This document shows positions 25,211 through 38,013 of a stretch of 64,000 nt of DNA, in pieces (positions within the stretch are counted from its first letter, which is position 1; the number at the start of each line of letters is the position of its first letter). The notes below the pieces were generated by a model. It was not told the origin of the DNA. It saw nothing but the letters and a program-made list of their open reading frames with translations, and did no database searches. Made by a program: the position numbers and the translations under genes. Origin of the DNA: Cygnus atratus (lineage: Eukaryota; Chordata; Aves; Anseriformes; Anatidae). The stretch spans positions 9,769,501 through 9,833,500 of the forward strand of contig NC_066366.1 of the NCBI RefSeq assembly GCF_013377495.2. Direction: 5' to 3'.

Positions 25211-25861
25211 GTTATTAAGCTCTGTTATCACTGTTAATCAAGAAAATCTATCTTCCCAACGCAGGGACACCCTAGAGCAAGGCTGCCCACCATGCAGCCT
25301 ACCTTGGGCTGAAGAGTAGTTAGGGAGCTGCTACAACACCCAGCATTTCCATGAACTGTAACACTTTCACAGTTTGAGAATGGCAGACTACTCCTTTTAA
25401 AAGGACACCCCTTTTTGCTCCATATGTCTGCATGGGTGGTCTTACTAATATGCAGGAAATACATTTCTCATAATTTAGCAGTTTCACCATGAAAGCTGGG
25501 GCCTGATGTCGCAGTCTGGTTGCATTCCCCAGCAAGTGAAGCATTGTTTCTCGAGCAACTTGCCCTAGCAAACTTATTTATGTAAGTGGGCTTGTAGCCC
25601 TTCAAAGGGATATTCCCGTGATTGTTAGCCAGCACTGCTTCTCTGCAATCAAAAGTAGTGCTGCACATATAGAATTACAATTTCAAGGTGAGAAAGAGCA
25701 GGTTGTAGACCTTAAGTTGCAACCCTCCTAGAAAATGAGCAACGAAACAGAAAAATAGGAAGCAATAGAACCTAGTGGGAACACAGGAAGACCCAGCTGG
25801 GAAGGCAGTGCTTTTCAACATTACCTAGGGTGCACTGGTCTGGTTTTAATGCAGCAAGATT

Positions 25862-26521
25862 GTGCAAGCAACGGATCACAAAAAGCTTTTTGAGGGATTA
25901 TTTTCCCTTGTCTTATTCCGCTCGTTTCCTTTAGGCCTTTCTGGTTGCTTCTTGGGAGACAGTGTGCATGAGATGAACATTTTCCAAGCCTGTCAACAGC
26001 TCTGCCAGTGCACCTCCATGCTTCCCTGTGTAAACCTTCCCCATCACACTCCCATACCTAGCCTCTACAGTGAACAAAGCACCAGCAATGCTGATGTGGA
26101 TGCAGATACAGGGGCTGGCATACCGACTCTGGCTTATTCATCTGTGTCCCAATTAGTGCTTGCACCTGTGCCACCTGCTGATGAGGTTTCCACAGCAGAC
26201 ACTGCTTCCCCCACCATGAAAACCCCCACTTGCAAGCCCGACTGCACCAAGGAGAGGCAACAACAACCACTGCCCTCCGACCGGCTGGCCTTCAGGACTC
26301 GACCAGGAGCAAGTGTAACATGTGCTTCTTCTTCATTAATTCCAGTTAATTCAACCATACAGCTTCACTTGCAAATATGTATAATTCAGGCAGGAAAGGT
26401 GTGCTCTGCACATCCACATCACCAAGATCTTGGTCAGGCAAAAATAATTCCAGATCAAATTAAGTCTGCTGCCGCTTCTGGGGATGCAGCACAGCGTTCA
26501 AGCCTGCCACGCTGCCCATAA
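25862..26521 (+). other. Long open frame of unknown meaning (182 codons from ATG)
   Basis: The frame is open for 219 codons; its first triplet is GTG, and the first in-frame ATG is at 25,973. The translation is rich in Ser, Thr, Pro and Ala, with no signal peptide, membrane segment or domain that I recognise. The local sequence is more GC-rich than the surroundings, which lengthens chance frames. No splice context, promoter or poly(A) signal is convincing. Most likely a chance frame or part of a non-coding transcript. Confidence 0.15.
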
Positions 26522-29500
26522 AAATGTATTAGTATGCATTTCAGAAAGCTCAGCTTCCACATATAATCTGCTTGAAACTGGAAGCAATTCAATCAGTTGA
26601 GGAGGTGGCCTTCCAGTCGGCACTCACCACGGCACAACTGTAGTACTTGCCCACGAGCAGTTGTTCATCTCTATCATCAGCAAGAACTGATCTTGTACTG
26701 TTCAGTAATGGGAGTCTGATCCCAGTGATGGATTTTGATCAAGGTTTGTAGGAATTTAAGCTGCATTTAATTATCACCAGAGGGTTTTTTCACACAGCTC
26801 CTTATAATATTCACTGGCTAAACCACCCTTTTTGCCTGTGGGGTTATCATTTTCCTCCAGAACTTTTTTCCTCCATTGTCTTCTGGGAATCATTCTCATC
26901 CCAAGACCACTGAATTTCCTCTGGCTTTGAAGTATAGCTTAGCATAAAACCAAAATGAGAATCGTATTTCACTCCTATAAAAGTTCATTCATCAGCAGGC
27001 AGCGAAAGAACTGTGAGAATCTCAGCTGCTTAAAGCAGTCCTTGGCTTTATTGGGGACGTGCTGTTGTCTACCGCTGGAACATCGAAAATCATACCTGTC
27101 AGCAGCCTGAAAGACATGTGTAGCGTGAAATAACTATAAAAGCCATTAAGGTGTCTTATTTTTTATGAGAAATCATGAAAATCAATGTGCTGACAAATCT
27201 AGAAAATGTCATAAATAACAATGCAAATAAACGTCACGCAATTCAAAGCACAATCTTATGCCCATCAAGCCTGCCGTTTCTAGCCAGCATCCAAATCCTC
27301 ATTCACCTCAGCTCCCAAATCCGCCTTTCTCCCCTTCTATGGATTTTGAGGCCGTAAGCAGCTGCAGAGACTGTCCTGCCTCACTTCCTGCAGAACACAA
27401 ACATCTTTGCTTCAAACAGCAAAGTAATGGTTACTGACAAGGCATTTCAGGGGAATTTAAGTTAACAAAAACATTTTTTTTCTCAGTCCTGTCTTTCAGG
27501 CTTTTACACTACCAGAGATTACTCCAAATTCTCCAGATTTAGGCTTTTCAAGCTTCCAGCTGGGACTGAAGCCACCCAGAGAAAATGTGTTTCTCTATAT
27601 CATCTAATCTATCTGTAGAAAATATTAGTCTACATGCTTATTTCCAAATAAGAGTCATCATCTTTCTTCTAGGTTTTCTTATGAATAAAATAAAAAGGCA
27701 CAATTGGGTCCCTTTAAAACATGATATGCAAGATGATTCAGTTTTTGCACCCACCTAGAAAGGGCAAATCCAACAGTCTTCTTAGACCGCCCTTCTTGCC
27801 CCACTCCAACCCTTCAAAAAACAGGAACTCAAAGAGTTGGCCTCCTAAACTTTCACCAAGACATCCTTCTGGTGCCTGAGACGTTACTTCTCCTATACCA
27901 TGTACTTTCCCCTTATGCAAGTTTTCCAGAGTTTACATTACGGACAATACCCAGCACATGAAAACATAAAGAAGGCTTCCTCAAAAATATTAATAATTGT
28001 AAACTAATGAAGATTTTAAGTATACAAATATAAAAAATGCTTCATATTTTTGAAAAATTAAGGTAGATTTGTCAAACTTCTATCCTACACCAAAATGGCC
28101 AGAAGTCTCCTTACTAAACTCGAGCTAGTCACAAACCGACCTTGCACGTCATTGTGATGGGCTGCTGGCTTGCTTGGGAAATGCAGCACCTGCAGCCTCC
28201 TGAAAATTTTTTTTAATATATTTATTTTTATAAAATATTTCGTTTTTATTATTTATTTGGGAAATTGAAGTTTCCTTCAAACAAAAGAAATTTTGTGATA
28301 ATGTGGCTGGGAGTCAAAATTCCTAAATCCTCATTAAAACCCACTAATAATCACTATTATTCTAAATTCATAACAGTGAAAAATCTGAAAACCTTTAAGT
28401 CAAATTATTTTCAAGACATTAGTTTCTTACTGCTCCCTTTACAGAAACCTTTTGATGCTGTTTGGTACTTCTGACTGTGTAAACATTTCTCTCATGATGA
28501 CAGTTACCTGCAATTATCCTTAATCACACATTTTTACTTTGTCAAAGTGCAAATAATGTTCATTACTTACGTTTTCCAAGCCCTACAGTTTAATGCACAT
28601 CCTCATTTATACGGTTATAAACATGTTTGTGAACTGTAGCTTTGATTCCCACAGTTAATAGGCTGTATAATACAAAAATATAAAGGTCACACTGACCTAC
28701 AAAAAATCTTCAGCTTAATTTTAAAGCTTTCTCGGCTGTCAGAAGGCAAATGCTGTAGCACCTTAAGATCCTAAAGCTTAGGGTTCAAGTAAAACGTAAC
28801 AAAAGCAAGACCTTTGGCAGGATAAAAACACATGTTCAAAACCAGAAAATAAACAGAAATAATATGGTTTAATATTTGAAATGTTGATTTTAAGCCAGGA
28901 TTTTGATCCTGACCTAATGTATTTTCCCTGTCTTTATCTTCTTGTAATGTGAAATGAACAACTGGAACAAACATGTAAGAGCCGAAAGCATAACATCTTT
29001 ATGTGAATGCTTTGTAGTTCAGTGTCTGAGGAAATGGCTATGGCACTTTATATCCTGCTTCTTTTAAGTAGAAAAAAAATGTAACATATGGTACCGACTT
29101 TTTTTTTCCACTGTTCAGTTTGCAAACAAAAATAATTAAGAAAATAATGAAGGTAATAAAGCGCAAATTCAGACTCAGAGGGAAAAAAAACATTTTGTTT
29201 CAGTCAGCATTTTTCAAGGACAAGACGATGATGTTTCCACTTTTGCAGCAGCTGGATTTATACAGCCATTGGGCTGTTGCACCAAAATTGCAGCGCAGCT
29301 TGTCACTCACTTGATTCTTCTTTTAGACCTGGCACTAAGTGAAATTCTCTCCTACCCTCTTGCTTTGATGTTTGATGGCATGCAAGATAACTGATCCAGT
29401 TTTAAGGAAAACAAAAACAAAAAGAAAAAAAGAAAAAAAAGTGCATTTTAAGGAGTTTGCTTGAGGTGTTTATTTAACTGGTAGAGAAGGGGAGGAAGTG

Positions 29501-30250
29501 TTTGTTTTCTGTTTGCCCAGCAGTGCCTTCAGAAAGATGACACTGATGAAATGGTACTGTCACTCCACAGTACTCAAAGTCACATTTTTGCTTTTGTGCA
29601 AGCATTTCAGAATTCAAATCCCATAAGTAAGGAGTGCAATATCAATAATCCCCTTTCCTTTCCCTTCTCATAAGAGATGAGCAGATCAGATCAGAGAGGC
29701 AGTGCTTTCACAGTGCCGATTAGTCCTCCTAAGTCTCTTACACTGCCTCTGCAGCTTTCTTGAAAGATAGCCCTGAAGCATCTGTTTTCTTTTTATTATA
29801 TTTTGCTTATTTTTAGGCTCCATTCCTTTGTCTATTCCTGTTGGCAGGATTGTTTCACTAATCTAAGTGGGAAGGAACGAGCAGTTGCACTACTTATCTC
29901 AAGCAGTAAGAGCTGCAATACACCCCAAGTGATGGTGAGGCCACTAAAACACAGACACAGATCTTCAGTCACTAGCTGCACACTGCTCATCAGCTCACAA
30001 GCTGTGCCACAGGGGACCCACAGAAACCCAGCTCCATGTCTCTTTAGGGTCACTCTGTACAGGAAACTTGCCCAAAACACTAAGTGTAATAACGCAGCGG
30101 CCTCACGTTCTTGCTGTCTCTAACCCACACTACAGTCTGCTGTGCCCCATCCTTAGGATGGAGAGGAGCCAGAGGAGCTTTTAGGCTGTTCAAATTTGTG
30201 CCGGCAGCTGAAAAGTTCCTAGATAGCCTAAGGAAATTGCAAATAGAAAG

Positions 30251-30277
30251 GTTTTTGTTTTGTTTTGTTTTGTTTTT
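30251..30277. repeat. (GTTTT)n microsatellite
   Basis: A short pentanucleotide array of TTTTG units. No body of a retroposon is visible next to it. Confidence 0.85.
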
Positions 30278-31248
30278 CCCTTTTGTCATGTCTTATGCTT
30301 CAAATTTCACCTACCTGACCTGAAGATTGCATAGGCTGTCAAGGAGAGCATCCCATCATCAGCTAACTTTACTGGCATCTCCCACCATGCCATCCAAACT
30401 CCTTCAAACAACTCTGGTCATTCCTGTCAATAAAGACCACTGTTAGAAAATTCTTGCTTAACATTGTCAGGTATGTTACTATTTCTGCTAAATATATGGC
30501 AAACACCTGAGCAGCTTTGCTAGACCACAGCATGGCAACTGTATATAGAAGATGATATTTCCAGTGATTTTTTTTTTCTGTTTGTCATCAGTACATTTCT
30601 GTCCCCTTGGAAAAGACCAGTCTCTTTTAGAAGTTATTCCCTTACATGAAGGGATATTCTTGGCACATGTATCAAAAGTTTCACATGACATACTCTAGAT
30701 GTAAACCTCTGTTATCCAAATGAAGAATGACTTTTTGTTGATATCTTGCTGCTTCTATGGCTGCTTATATCACACCATTAACAATGACACAGGTTTTACG
30801 GAAGCAAAGCTTTGGCAAGGAGGCCTGTACTCACACCAATACACTGAGAGTCAATTACTTAGCACTGCACAGTCTTGCTCCACCATCCATTTCCCCCTCT
30901 GATATAGAAAAGTATTTCGTTTTTATTGGTGTTATTGCTTTGCTCTTTTGATTCATTAATAAAAATATTAAATATGTTTTACATATATAAAAAAACACAC
31001 AAATCTTACTCCAAGCGATGCTTCAACCCATAAAAGAAGAAATGCCATGAAAACCACGAGCATTTCAATGTCCTACAGAGCTCATGTTAAAATAATTTAT
31101 ATGTCACACCAATGAGAAATATCAAATTTTGAAGTAAATCAAAATAAATATATCTTGTGTTATTGTTTAGGAACTCCAGAGTGGGAGTCACAACTTTGCT
31201 TTTGTTCTGGAGTCACAGTGAAGTTTGTATTTCAAAAGGTTTAAAATT

Positions 31249-31269
31249 AAATAATAATAATAATAATAA
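31249..31269. repeat. (AAT)n microsatellite
   Basis: About seven AAT units in AT-rich sequence. Confidence 0.85.
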
Positions 31270-34200
31270 GATGATAGTAAATGAATATAAGCAAACAGGT
31301 GGGAACAAGAACAAGAGAATAAAATATTTTAATCAGAAGTGCTCACTGTTGATCCAAGAAAACTTTTCATGGTGACAGCCTCTCTTAAATAAATGTATTT
31401 CTACCTTGAAATTTTTAACATAATTTTACATAAAAGAGAAAGGGAAAGCTTTATTTTTCTCCTTCCTACTGTCTAAAAGCCATCTGCAATCAGTTACTAA
31501 ATATAACTCTAAGAGGAGCAATTAGACCCCATGTGGACTCACGTAAGTGTATAGAAAAGGTAACACAGTCGTGAAATTGCATGTATTTACCTCTAATCAA
31601 AACTTTCTGGCTTGATTCCCAGAAACGGATTTAGCATCACAAAAGGCTGTTAGCATGTCTTGAAAACATACTGTAATTTGTCTTTGTTCCCTTAGATAAG
31701 GATATAATTCTAGGGAAGAAGCTCAGTAAATGGAGAAATGGGCTAAGCATAACACTAATAACTTGCGTTCAGATTGGCGGAATCCAGAGTGGCATAACAT
31801 AAAAATGCAAATTGAAAAAAGCAAAAAGCTGCAGTGTTTCCTCAAATGCAACTCAGTGCTCACATTTGTAGACAGATATACTCCAGTAAATCTCCCATCT
31901 TGATTTATAGCACCTGCTGCATCAGCACCTGACTACTAATAGAATTAAAATACTCTCTCCATTTCAAACAAGATTGCATGAGAGGCATATGTCTTTGCCA
32001 AAATAATGAAGAGTTACTGATCTGTTGCAATATAGCTATATCCAGAGCCACTGAACCCTCAAAGTATGCTTCTGATATACATTGTCAAGGAGTTCCACAT
32101 ACATTAATGCATGTGCAATGAGACCACAGTGATTTTTGACATCAAATCACTTATATTTTTCCCTGAAGTGAATGGTAACTTTTCATGCGTCAATTTTAAA
32201 CCTGCCAAAAATCTTTTGCATGAAAAATTAAACAGAATACATAACTTTAAAATGGAGACATACCATTTATTATTGATGACATCTGTGAAGACTGAAATCT
32301 TGTGCATTTCTCCATTAATAACTATTACTCATGCCAATACACGACAGAAAAAGATTGCAAAGGCCTTAGTCCCTCTTTCAGTCCAGAAGATGCTGAGCAC
32401 TTCTGAAATCAAACCACTCATTTCAGCAACTACTACATGGATTTACACCTTTAGTGCTGCACTTAGCTGGGAAATACTATACCTTCTTTCATATGAAATT
32501 CAAATATTTTACAAAGCTATTGAAAAAGTTCCCACAACCTCAAAAACCTAATCTAGAAAGCAGTGTTGAAGTTTCTCAAGAACAGATATAATGCACCTAA
32601 TTTTGAAAATACAGGAGGAAAACCTGTGCTTTTTAGGTCTCCTCTTATGTTTCCCCCTCCCCTCATCAGAATTTAAATCCTATTCAGGACTCCACTTTAA
32701 ATTTGGAATTTATACATAACAGCATATGGTAATATCCCTCACTGCTATACTTGATGAAAACTAAAGCTGAACGCAATCTTTCACTGAAGTATTCAGATTC
32801 AGGTCTGCAGCATTTTCAAATTTGTTTGGGGTTTAACTCAATTGACTGAATATGAAGAATAAACTATAATCCCTTCAAGACACTGCATTTTCAGCACTTC
32901 AGCATTTTCATGATGAAACTTTTCCAATCAGGTTTCCGCCTATGAAAATCAATGTTGTTTGAGATATCCAAATAGAATAAAATAAATTATTTTGGAGTAA
33001 AACAGAAGATTTCCCTGAACTAGCAGCCTTTTTCTGTGAAAACGTAAGGAAAAATAATTTTCAGAATATTTTTTTGTGTTTATTCCAAAACTCATTTCCC
33101 CCAATTCTTTTTCCTGAAATCAAGCAAATTATTCCTATAGTTGTAAATATATCCTGAGGTTTTGGAAACCAACAATACAATATTTATATAGGCTTTGATA
33201 GCCTTTTTTTCCCCTTAACAAATGTGCTCCTTTCATCACTGTTGGAAAGAAAAAGAGAAATGACTGTCAACAGCTACAGTCATCGAGTATAACATTGAAA
33301 AAAGACTGAAAGCACGGATGTGGTGGCTGATCCCAGCCAGCTGTATTAGCTAGCTTGCTAGTACAAGGTAGACAAGTTACTTTGTGCAGGTTTCTAAGCA
33401 AAACAACAAACAAATAAATCTATAGCTTCAACATCTTCAAGATCCTGATGAACACGCAGTACACTTACTACAGAGATACACGAAACGGCTAGGTATATGT
33501 TGATATCTCCCATCAACCCCTTAATATCACCTTAATATCAGTATATTTGATTTTCCCTGTTACCATCAAAAATTCTATAGAGATATACCCTTGTTTTTTG
33601 TTTTTTTTTTTTTTTACATCCCAAGGTTGTTTTATCTTGGAAGTTCAACTTTGAGGAATAATATTCTACATGACAGTGTAGCAGATGGGGCATCACTTGT
33701 GGATCTGTCATTTCATGCAAGTCTCTCTTGCCTTCGTTATGACAGAGAATTAAAATCAAATCTGAAACCTGCCATATTTTTTTTTCCAATGGGCCTTTCT
33801 TCCAAAAAAAAAAAAAACAAAACAACCAGGCAAGAGAATTGTCCAGTGAACTTGCACTGTATGTTTGCTAAAAAACGCATTCCTGGGACAATACCCTTAA
33901 ATACTTGCTTCAACCCAGCAAAATGAAGAAAAGTAAATTTGCAGGTGACAGACAGAGCCATGGGCTATTACATTTTGTAACTCTGCCAAATAGTCTAATG
34001 CAGTTTCATTAAGCTAAGTGTAATTGCGAACTTGCCAGGTAAGATCTAAATTCAGAATCTCAGTTTCAAAATTGAGTTTGCATATGCCAAGAAATCTTGA
34101 AATTATGCACAACTGGAAGGAGTTAACAAATCAACCAACACTTGGCATTTTTTATCTAGTAAGTTTTGAGAACCAGTTACAATTTTTCACAAAATAATAT

Positions 34201-34288
34201 TTCGTGAATGCTTAAAATGGCAATAAAAACTCTGAACAGTGTCTTTACAAGGGGCAATCATGAAGTAAATTGAATTGGCCAATGAGTA

Positions 34289-34313
34289 ATGGTTTCATCA
34301 TTTATGAAACCAT
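34289..34313. other. Perfect hairpin, 10-bp arms, 5-nt loop
   Basis: ATGGTTTCAT and ATGAAACCAT flank the loop CATTT. No gene or transposon context is seen; possibly chance. Confidence 0.55.
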
Positions 34314-37196
34314 CATCCCATTTATACTCTTGGATTTCCTCTCCATTTCCCATACTAACGCAGATGCACCTGAAATTCCCTGAAAATAGTTTTAAATCCC
34401 CTTTTTCCCAATGGGGTATCACAGAGCAGCAGTCGGGAGGACAACTCGCTGAGGAGCAGGATTGTGTCCCAACACACCAGGACCTCCTAGGTGATCAGGA
34501 CGTCTCTTAGAAGCTCTCATGTCTCATCATACATATATATATATATACACACAGTTTTAGTTGTTGTCTGCACACAATCACAGCTGGCTGTGATACAGGT
34601 TACACACCCTGCTCTTGATCCCCACGTACACTCGTGGCATGGCAGAGGTTCAGCTGGCACCTGGTTTCTGCATCCACCTGTTCTTCAGATGTCACCAGGG
34701 CAGTAGCCTCCCCAGCTATTCAGTCCTTCAGAAACTTTCACATTACTTATTTTTCATCTTTTCAGCCCGCTGTTTTCAAAGGATTTATTTCTGCATCCAG
34801 ACCTATAGGTACACATAGACACCACTCACACAAACTCACACAGAAGCGGCCTTTCTAACAGCATTCCATTTCTAGAGTTCTGGGCACCAAAAATTTTCAT
34901 CATATTCAAAATTAAAAATGACAAGAAAACCCACTTTCTCATCTATTAAAAACAGGAATCCAAAAAAATAAGTGAATGAAAGATCTTTAAGGCACTCTTA
35001 ACTGGATTATTTTTTTCTTCCCTCCTCCTAAACATTCAGTCACAGAAACTCCAAAAACATTAATTTTCTCTCCACCTGAACCATATTACTTGATAAGATC
35101 ACAAACCCTTACTGTAAGTCTGAAGTTGATGAAGACTACTGGAGCTTTCCCTGTCGTACAGATAAACTGGATATTTTAAAATCCTTTAAAATCTCAGAAT
35201 GAAACAGTATCAAATATGGAAATGTTTTCCATATGTGGTAATCAGAATAATTCATTTCAATAGTCTTGTAGCTTTTAGTCTGTTTTTACTTGCATATCTT
35301 ACATATCTTTATTCTTCATATGAAGAAAAACAGCAGTTTTGTCTCAAAAATTTCCAGTCTAAATGACAGAAGTATTAAATATATGTTCAATTAATATTTT
35401 AAAAATAACAATAATTGAAACCAGATCTTCCCTGATAAAATTTTCCTTTTCAGCAAGTTGCAACTTTAGATAAAAAGTTCCAGCCAGAAGCCGCTGCCCA
35501 GTTCATTTCAGCTGTACTGAGTCCCTGACTCCCCTATAAAAGAAAGTGCCTAATTATCACAGCTCGGTCTGCCTCAAGGCAGTTTCCAAGCACCCCAAGT
35601 TCCCTGAAGCTTTAAATAGCAAGAACATGCAGGAACTGAGCACTGGAGCACAAAGTGCATTGAAAAGCCCTCTTCAAAAGCAGCCCAGAAATTAATTTGC
35701 CTCAAACCAGTGGCTTCTGTCACAAGCAAGGTCCTCTAGAGTCAGAGGAAAGACGGCTGTGTTTGATTCTCTTCTATAGAGGTCCACAGTTTTTATGATG
35801 CTTACTTTATAGCTTATCAAAAATAAATTCATCTAACACTTTCTGAGGAGCTGTAAAGTGGATGCTCTCTTGTTCCCGAAAATTTTGGTTCATCTGCTAA
35901 TGAGATCACAAAGGCAATTTTGCCAAGGTAAGGAGAGATGGACAAGCTGCAAAACCATCTACCATTTCATGCCTGATGATTCTGGAAATCTATAAAAATA
36001 GCTTCATACTGTGAAGCAAAACCGCATTTCTGCTTTTATAGCTCACAATTGCAACTGTCACTGCTAAAGCCCCATCCTTCTCCCGCCTCAGGTCCATTGA
36101 AGCTTGGTTATTGATGTCAGCTGGAAGGGATTGAGACGTAACTTGGAAATGCCACACTGCGTGTGGGAAGAAAGGGGCAGGCACTGGCAGCCTTCCTCTG
36201 TCAGTTCTCACTTGTGGCACGAGCATGGAAAATTCCTCGCTTCTGAAACTCCGTCAGCCTCTCTCTATCTCTAGTCCACCCGATGTGAAAGCAAGCGAAA
36301 TCAATTCTTAGGTATACATTTATATTTTTGTAAGGGAATTGAGGCTTATTTCTAAAACTTATTAAAAACATTTTTAATATGGATTGTTTTTTTATGTTAA
36401 GTACAGCAGATGAGTTTCTGGTGATACACAGAGATGATCTAATAGTTAAAACAGAGGCCTTTATAGGCAGGCTTCTTCTTGTTGTTGTTAAACAAGTATT
36501 AGGCATATGAAAACTGATGGACTCTTCAGTACATCACTGAAGTGTTTATGAACCACTACAGTCTAACATCTGAAAACCCCTAATTTCTGTTTTTATATAC
36601 TCTTGTCGTCTTCTCTCCAGCACAATTCACTGGTTAAAAATTTGACAAATACATGACATACTTCCTTATACATCTTCAACCTCAGCTTCTAACCATCAGT
36701 GCCACCATCCGTGGAGCTCCCAAGAGAACCTCCTCTACCACTGTCATACTTTGCACTGCATTCACTGTGGTAATATTACCACTTCTTGGAGCATCACCCA
36801 GCTCACAGGAATCCCACACCATTGATGCTCAGAGACATCGTCATCTGCAGGGCACAAAGAAGTCCGACATGATTGTCGTTCCATAGGATGAACACAAGTG
36901 TAGTTTCCACACAGCTGCACAGCAGGCCAGAGGTAAAGGCAGGAGTAAAACTCTCACCTTTTATCTTAAGCCACTTTCCTGTTTGACGTACCTGGAAATA
37001 AAAGACAAATTGAGATTTAGGGCAACTGTGAAATATGCACCTGAGAATACATGCATAGAGACTGACCTCCAGCCAAGGATCTGTCAGAAGACTATTTCTT
37101 TGGTCTGCCTATTAGCTTCTTCTCTAGATGACTTTCTCAAACCAGAGCAGAGGAGAAAATAATGTATATATAGACACAGCTGCTTCATACTGCAGG

Positions 37197-37220
37197 ACAC
37201 AGACACAGACACAGACACAG
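37197..37220 (-). repeat. CR1 3' tail as (TCTGTG)4
   Basis: Four perfect hexamers (CTGTGT phase on the minus strand) sit where CR1 normally ends in 8-bp repeats such as ATTCTATG. The hexamer may derive from an ATTCTGTG-type octamer by loss of two bases and expansion. Confidence 0.75.
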
Positions 37221-37286
37221 ATTTCTAGGTTGGAAGAGACCTCAAGATCATCGAGTCCAACCTCTGACCTAACACTAAGTACTCCA

Positions 37287-37991
37287 CTAAACCATATCAC
37301 TAAGCTCTACATCTAAACGTCTTTTAAAGACCTCCAGGGATGGCGACTCCACCACCTCCCTGGGCAGCCCGTTCCAATGCTTAATAACCCTTTCGGTAAA
37401 GAAGTACTTCCTAACATCCAACCTAAAACTCCCCTGTCGCAACTTTCGCCCATTCCCCCTCGTCCTGTCACCAGGCACGTGGGAGAACAGACCAACCCCC
37501 ACCTCACTACAGCTTCCTTTAAGGTAACTGTAGAGAGCGATAAGGTCGCCCCTGAGCCTCCTCTTCTCCAGGCTGAACAAGCCCAGCTCCCTCAGCCGCT
37601 CCTCGTAAGACTTGTTCTCCAGACCCCTCACCAGCTTGGTCGCCCTTCTCTGGACTCGCTCGAGCACGTCCATGTCCTTCCTGTAGCGAGGGGCCCAAAA
37701 CTGAACACAGTACTCGAGGTGCGGCCTCACCAGAGCCGAGTACAGGGGGACAATCACCTCCCTAGACCTGCTGGCCACACTGCTTCTTATACAGGCCAGG
37801 ATGCTGTTGGCCTTCTTGGCCACCTGAGCACACTGCTGGCTCATATTCAGCCGACTATCAACCAATACTCCCAGGTCCTTCTCAGCCAGGCAGCTTTCCA
37901 GCCACTCATCTCCCAGCCTGTAGCTCTGCTTGGGGTTGTTGTGCCCCAGGTGCAGGACCCGGCACTTGGCCTTGTTGAACTTCATACAGTT
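37287..37991 (-). pseudogene. CR1 ORF2 C-terminal fragment (after the reverse-transcriptase core)
   Basis: About 234 codons are open without interruption to a natural stop at 37,287. The fragment starts just downstream of the reverse-transcriptase catalytic box. It contains the conserved CR1 phrases for the thumb/C-terminal region: V-Q-R-R-A-T-K, L-F-S-L-E-K-R-R, then a region ending W-N-G-L-P. The endonuclease and polymerase palm are absent, so it cannot be an active enzyme. The first ATG at 37,985 is an internal methionine codon of ORF2 and not a true start. It aligns collinearly with 46,923-47,618. Confidence 0.9.
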
Positions 37992-38013
37992 CCTTGTTGA
38001 ACTTCATACAGTT
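37970..38013. repeat. 22-bp perfect tandem duplication at the CR1 5' junction
   Basis: Copies at 37,970-37,991 and 37,992-38,013 are identical. The first copy is CR1 ORF2 sequence at the very 5' end of the truncated element; the second copy abuts unrelated flank. Confidence 0.95.

Larger units (their letters stand above)
21935..37196. other. Long gene-free stretch with simple repeats
   Basis: No exon or RNA gene is recognised in 15 kb. It contains open frames with no known domain (largest 25,862-26,521), two 10-bp-arm hairpins (25,186-25,210 and 34,289-34,313), (GTTTT)n at 30,251-30,277, (AAT)n at 31,249-31,269, and scattered A/T runs. TATAAAAG strings at 26,976 and 35,535 have no supporting gene. 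Confidence 0.55.
37197..37991 (-). mobile_element. 5'-truncated CR1 LINE, about 0.8 kb
   Basis: The copy keeps the C-terminal part of ORF2, a short 3' UTR (37,221-37,286) with the CR1 landmark reading CCAACCTAGA on the minus strand, and a 3' microsatellite tail. It is truncated at 37,991, where a 22-bp tandem duplication begins. CR1 elements move by target-primed reverse transcription and are usually truncated at the 5' end. The intact frame and modest divergence suggest a fairly young copy. Confidence 0.95.

Noticed and set aside
26976..26983. TATAAAAG string considered as a gene promoter
   Set aside because: No exon, CpG island or downstream transcript feature supports it.
32111..32551. 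146-codon open frame (+)
   Set aside because: No motif, promoter or conserved feature seen; likely chance.
35535..35542. TATAAAAG string considered as a gene promoter
   Set aside because: Expected by chance in AT-rich DNA; no gene follows.
37377..38000. 207-codon + strand open frame opposite the CR1 fragment
   Set aside because: Antisense shadow of CR1 ORF2, which is clearly coding on the minus strand.
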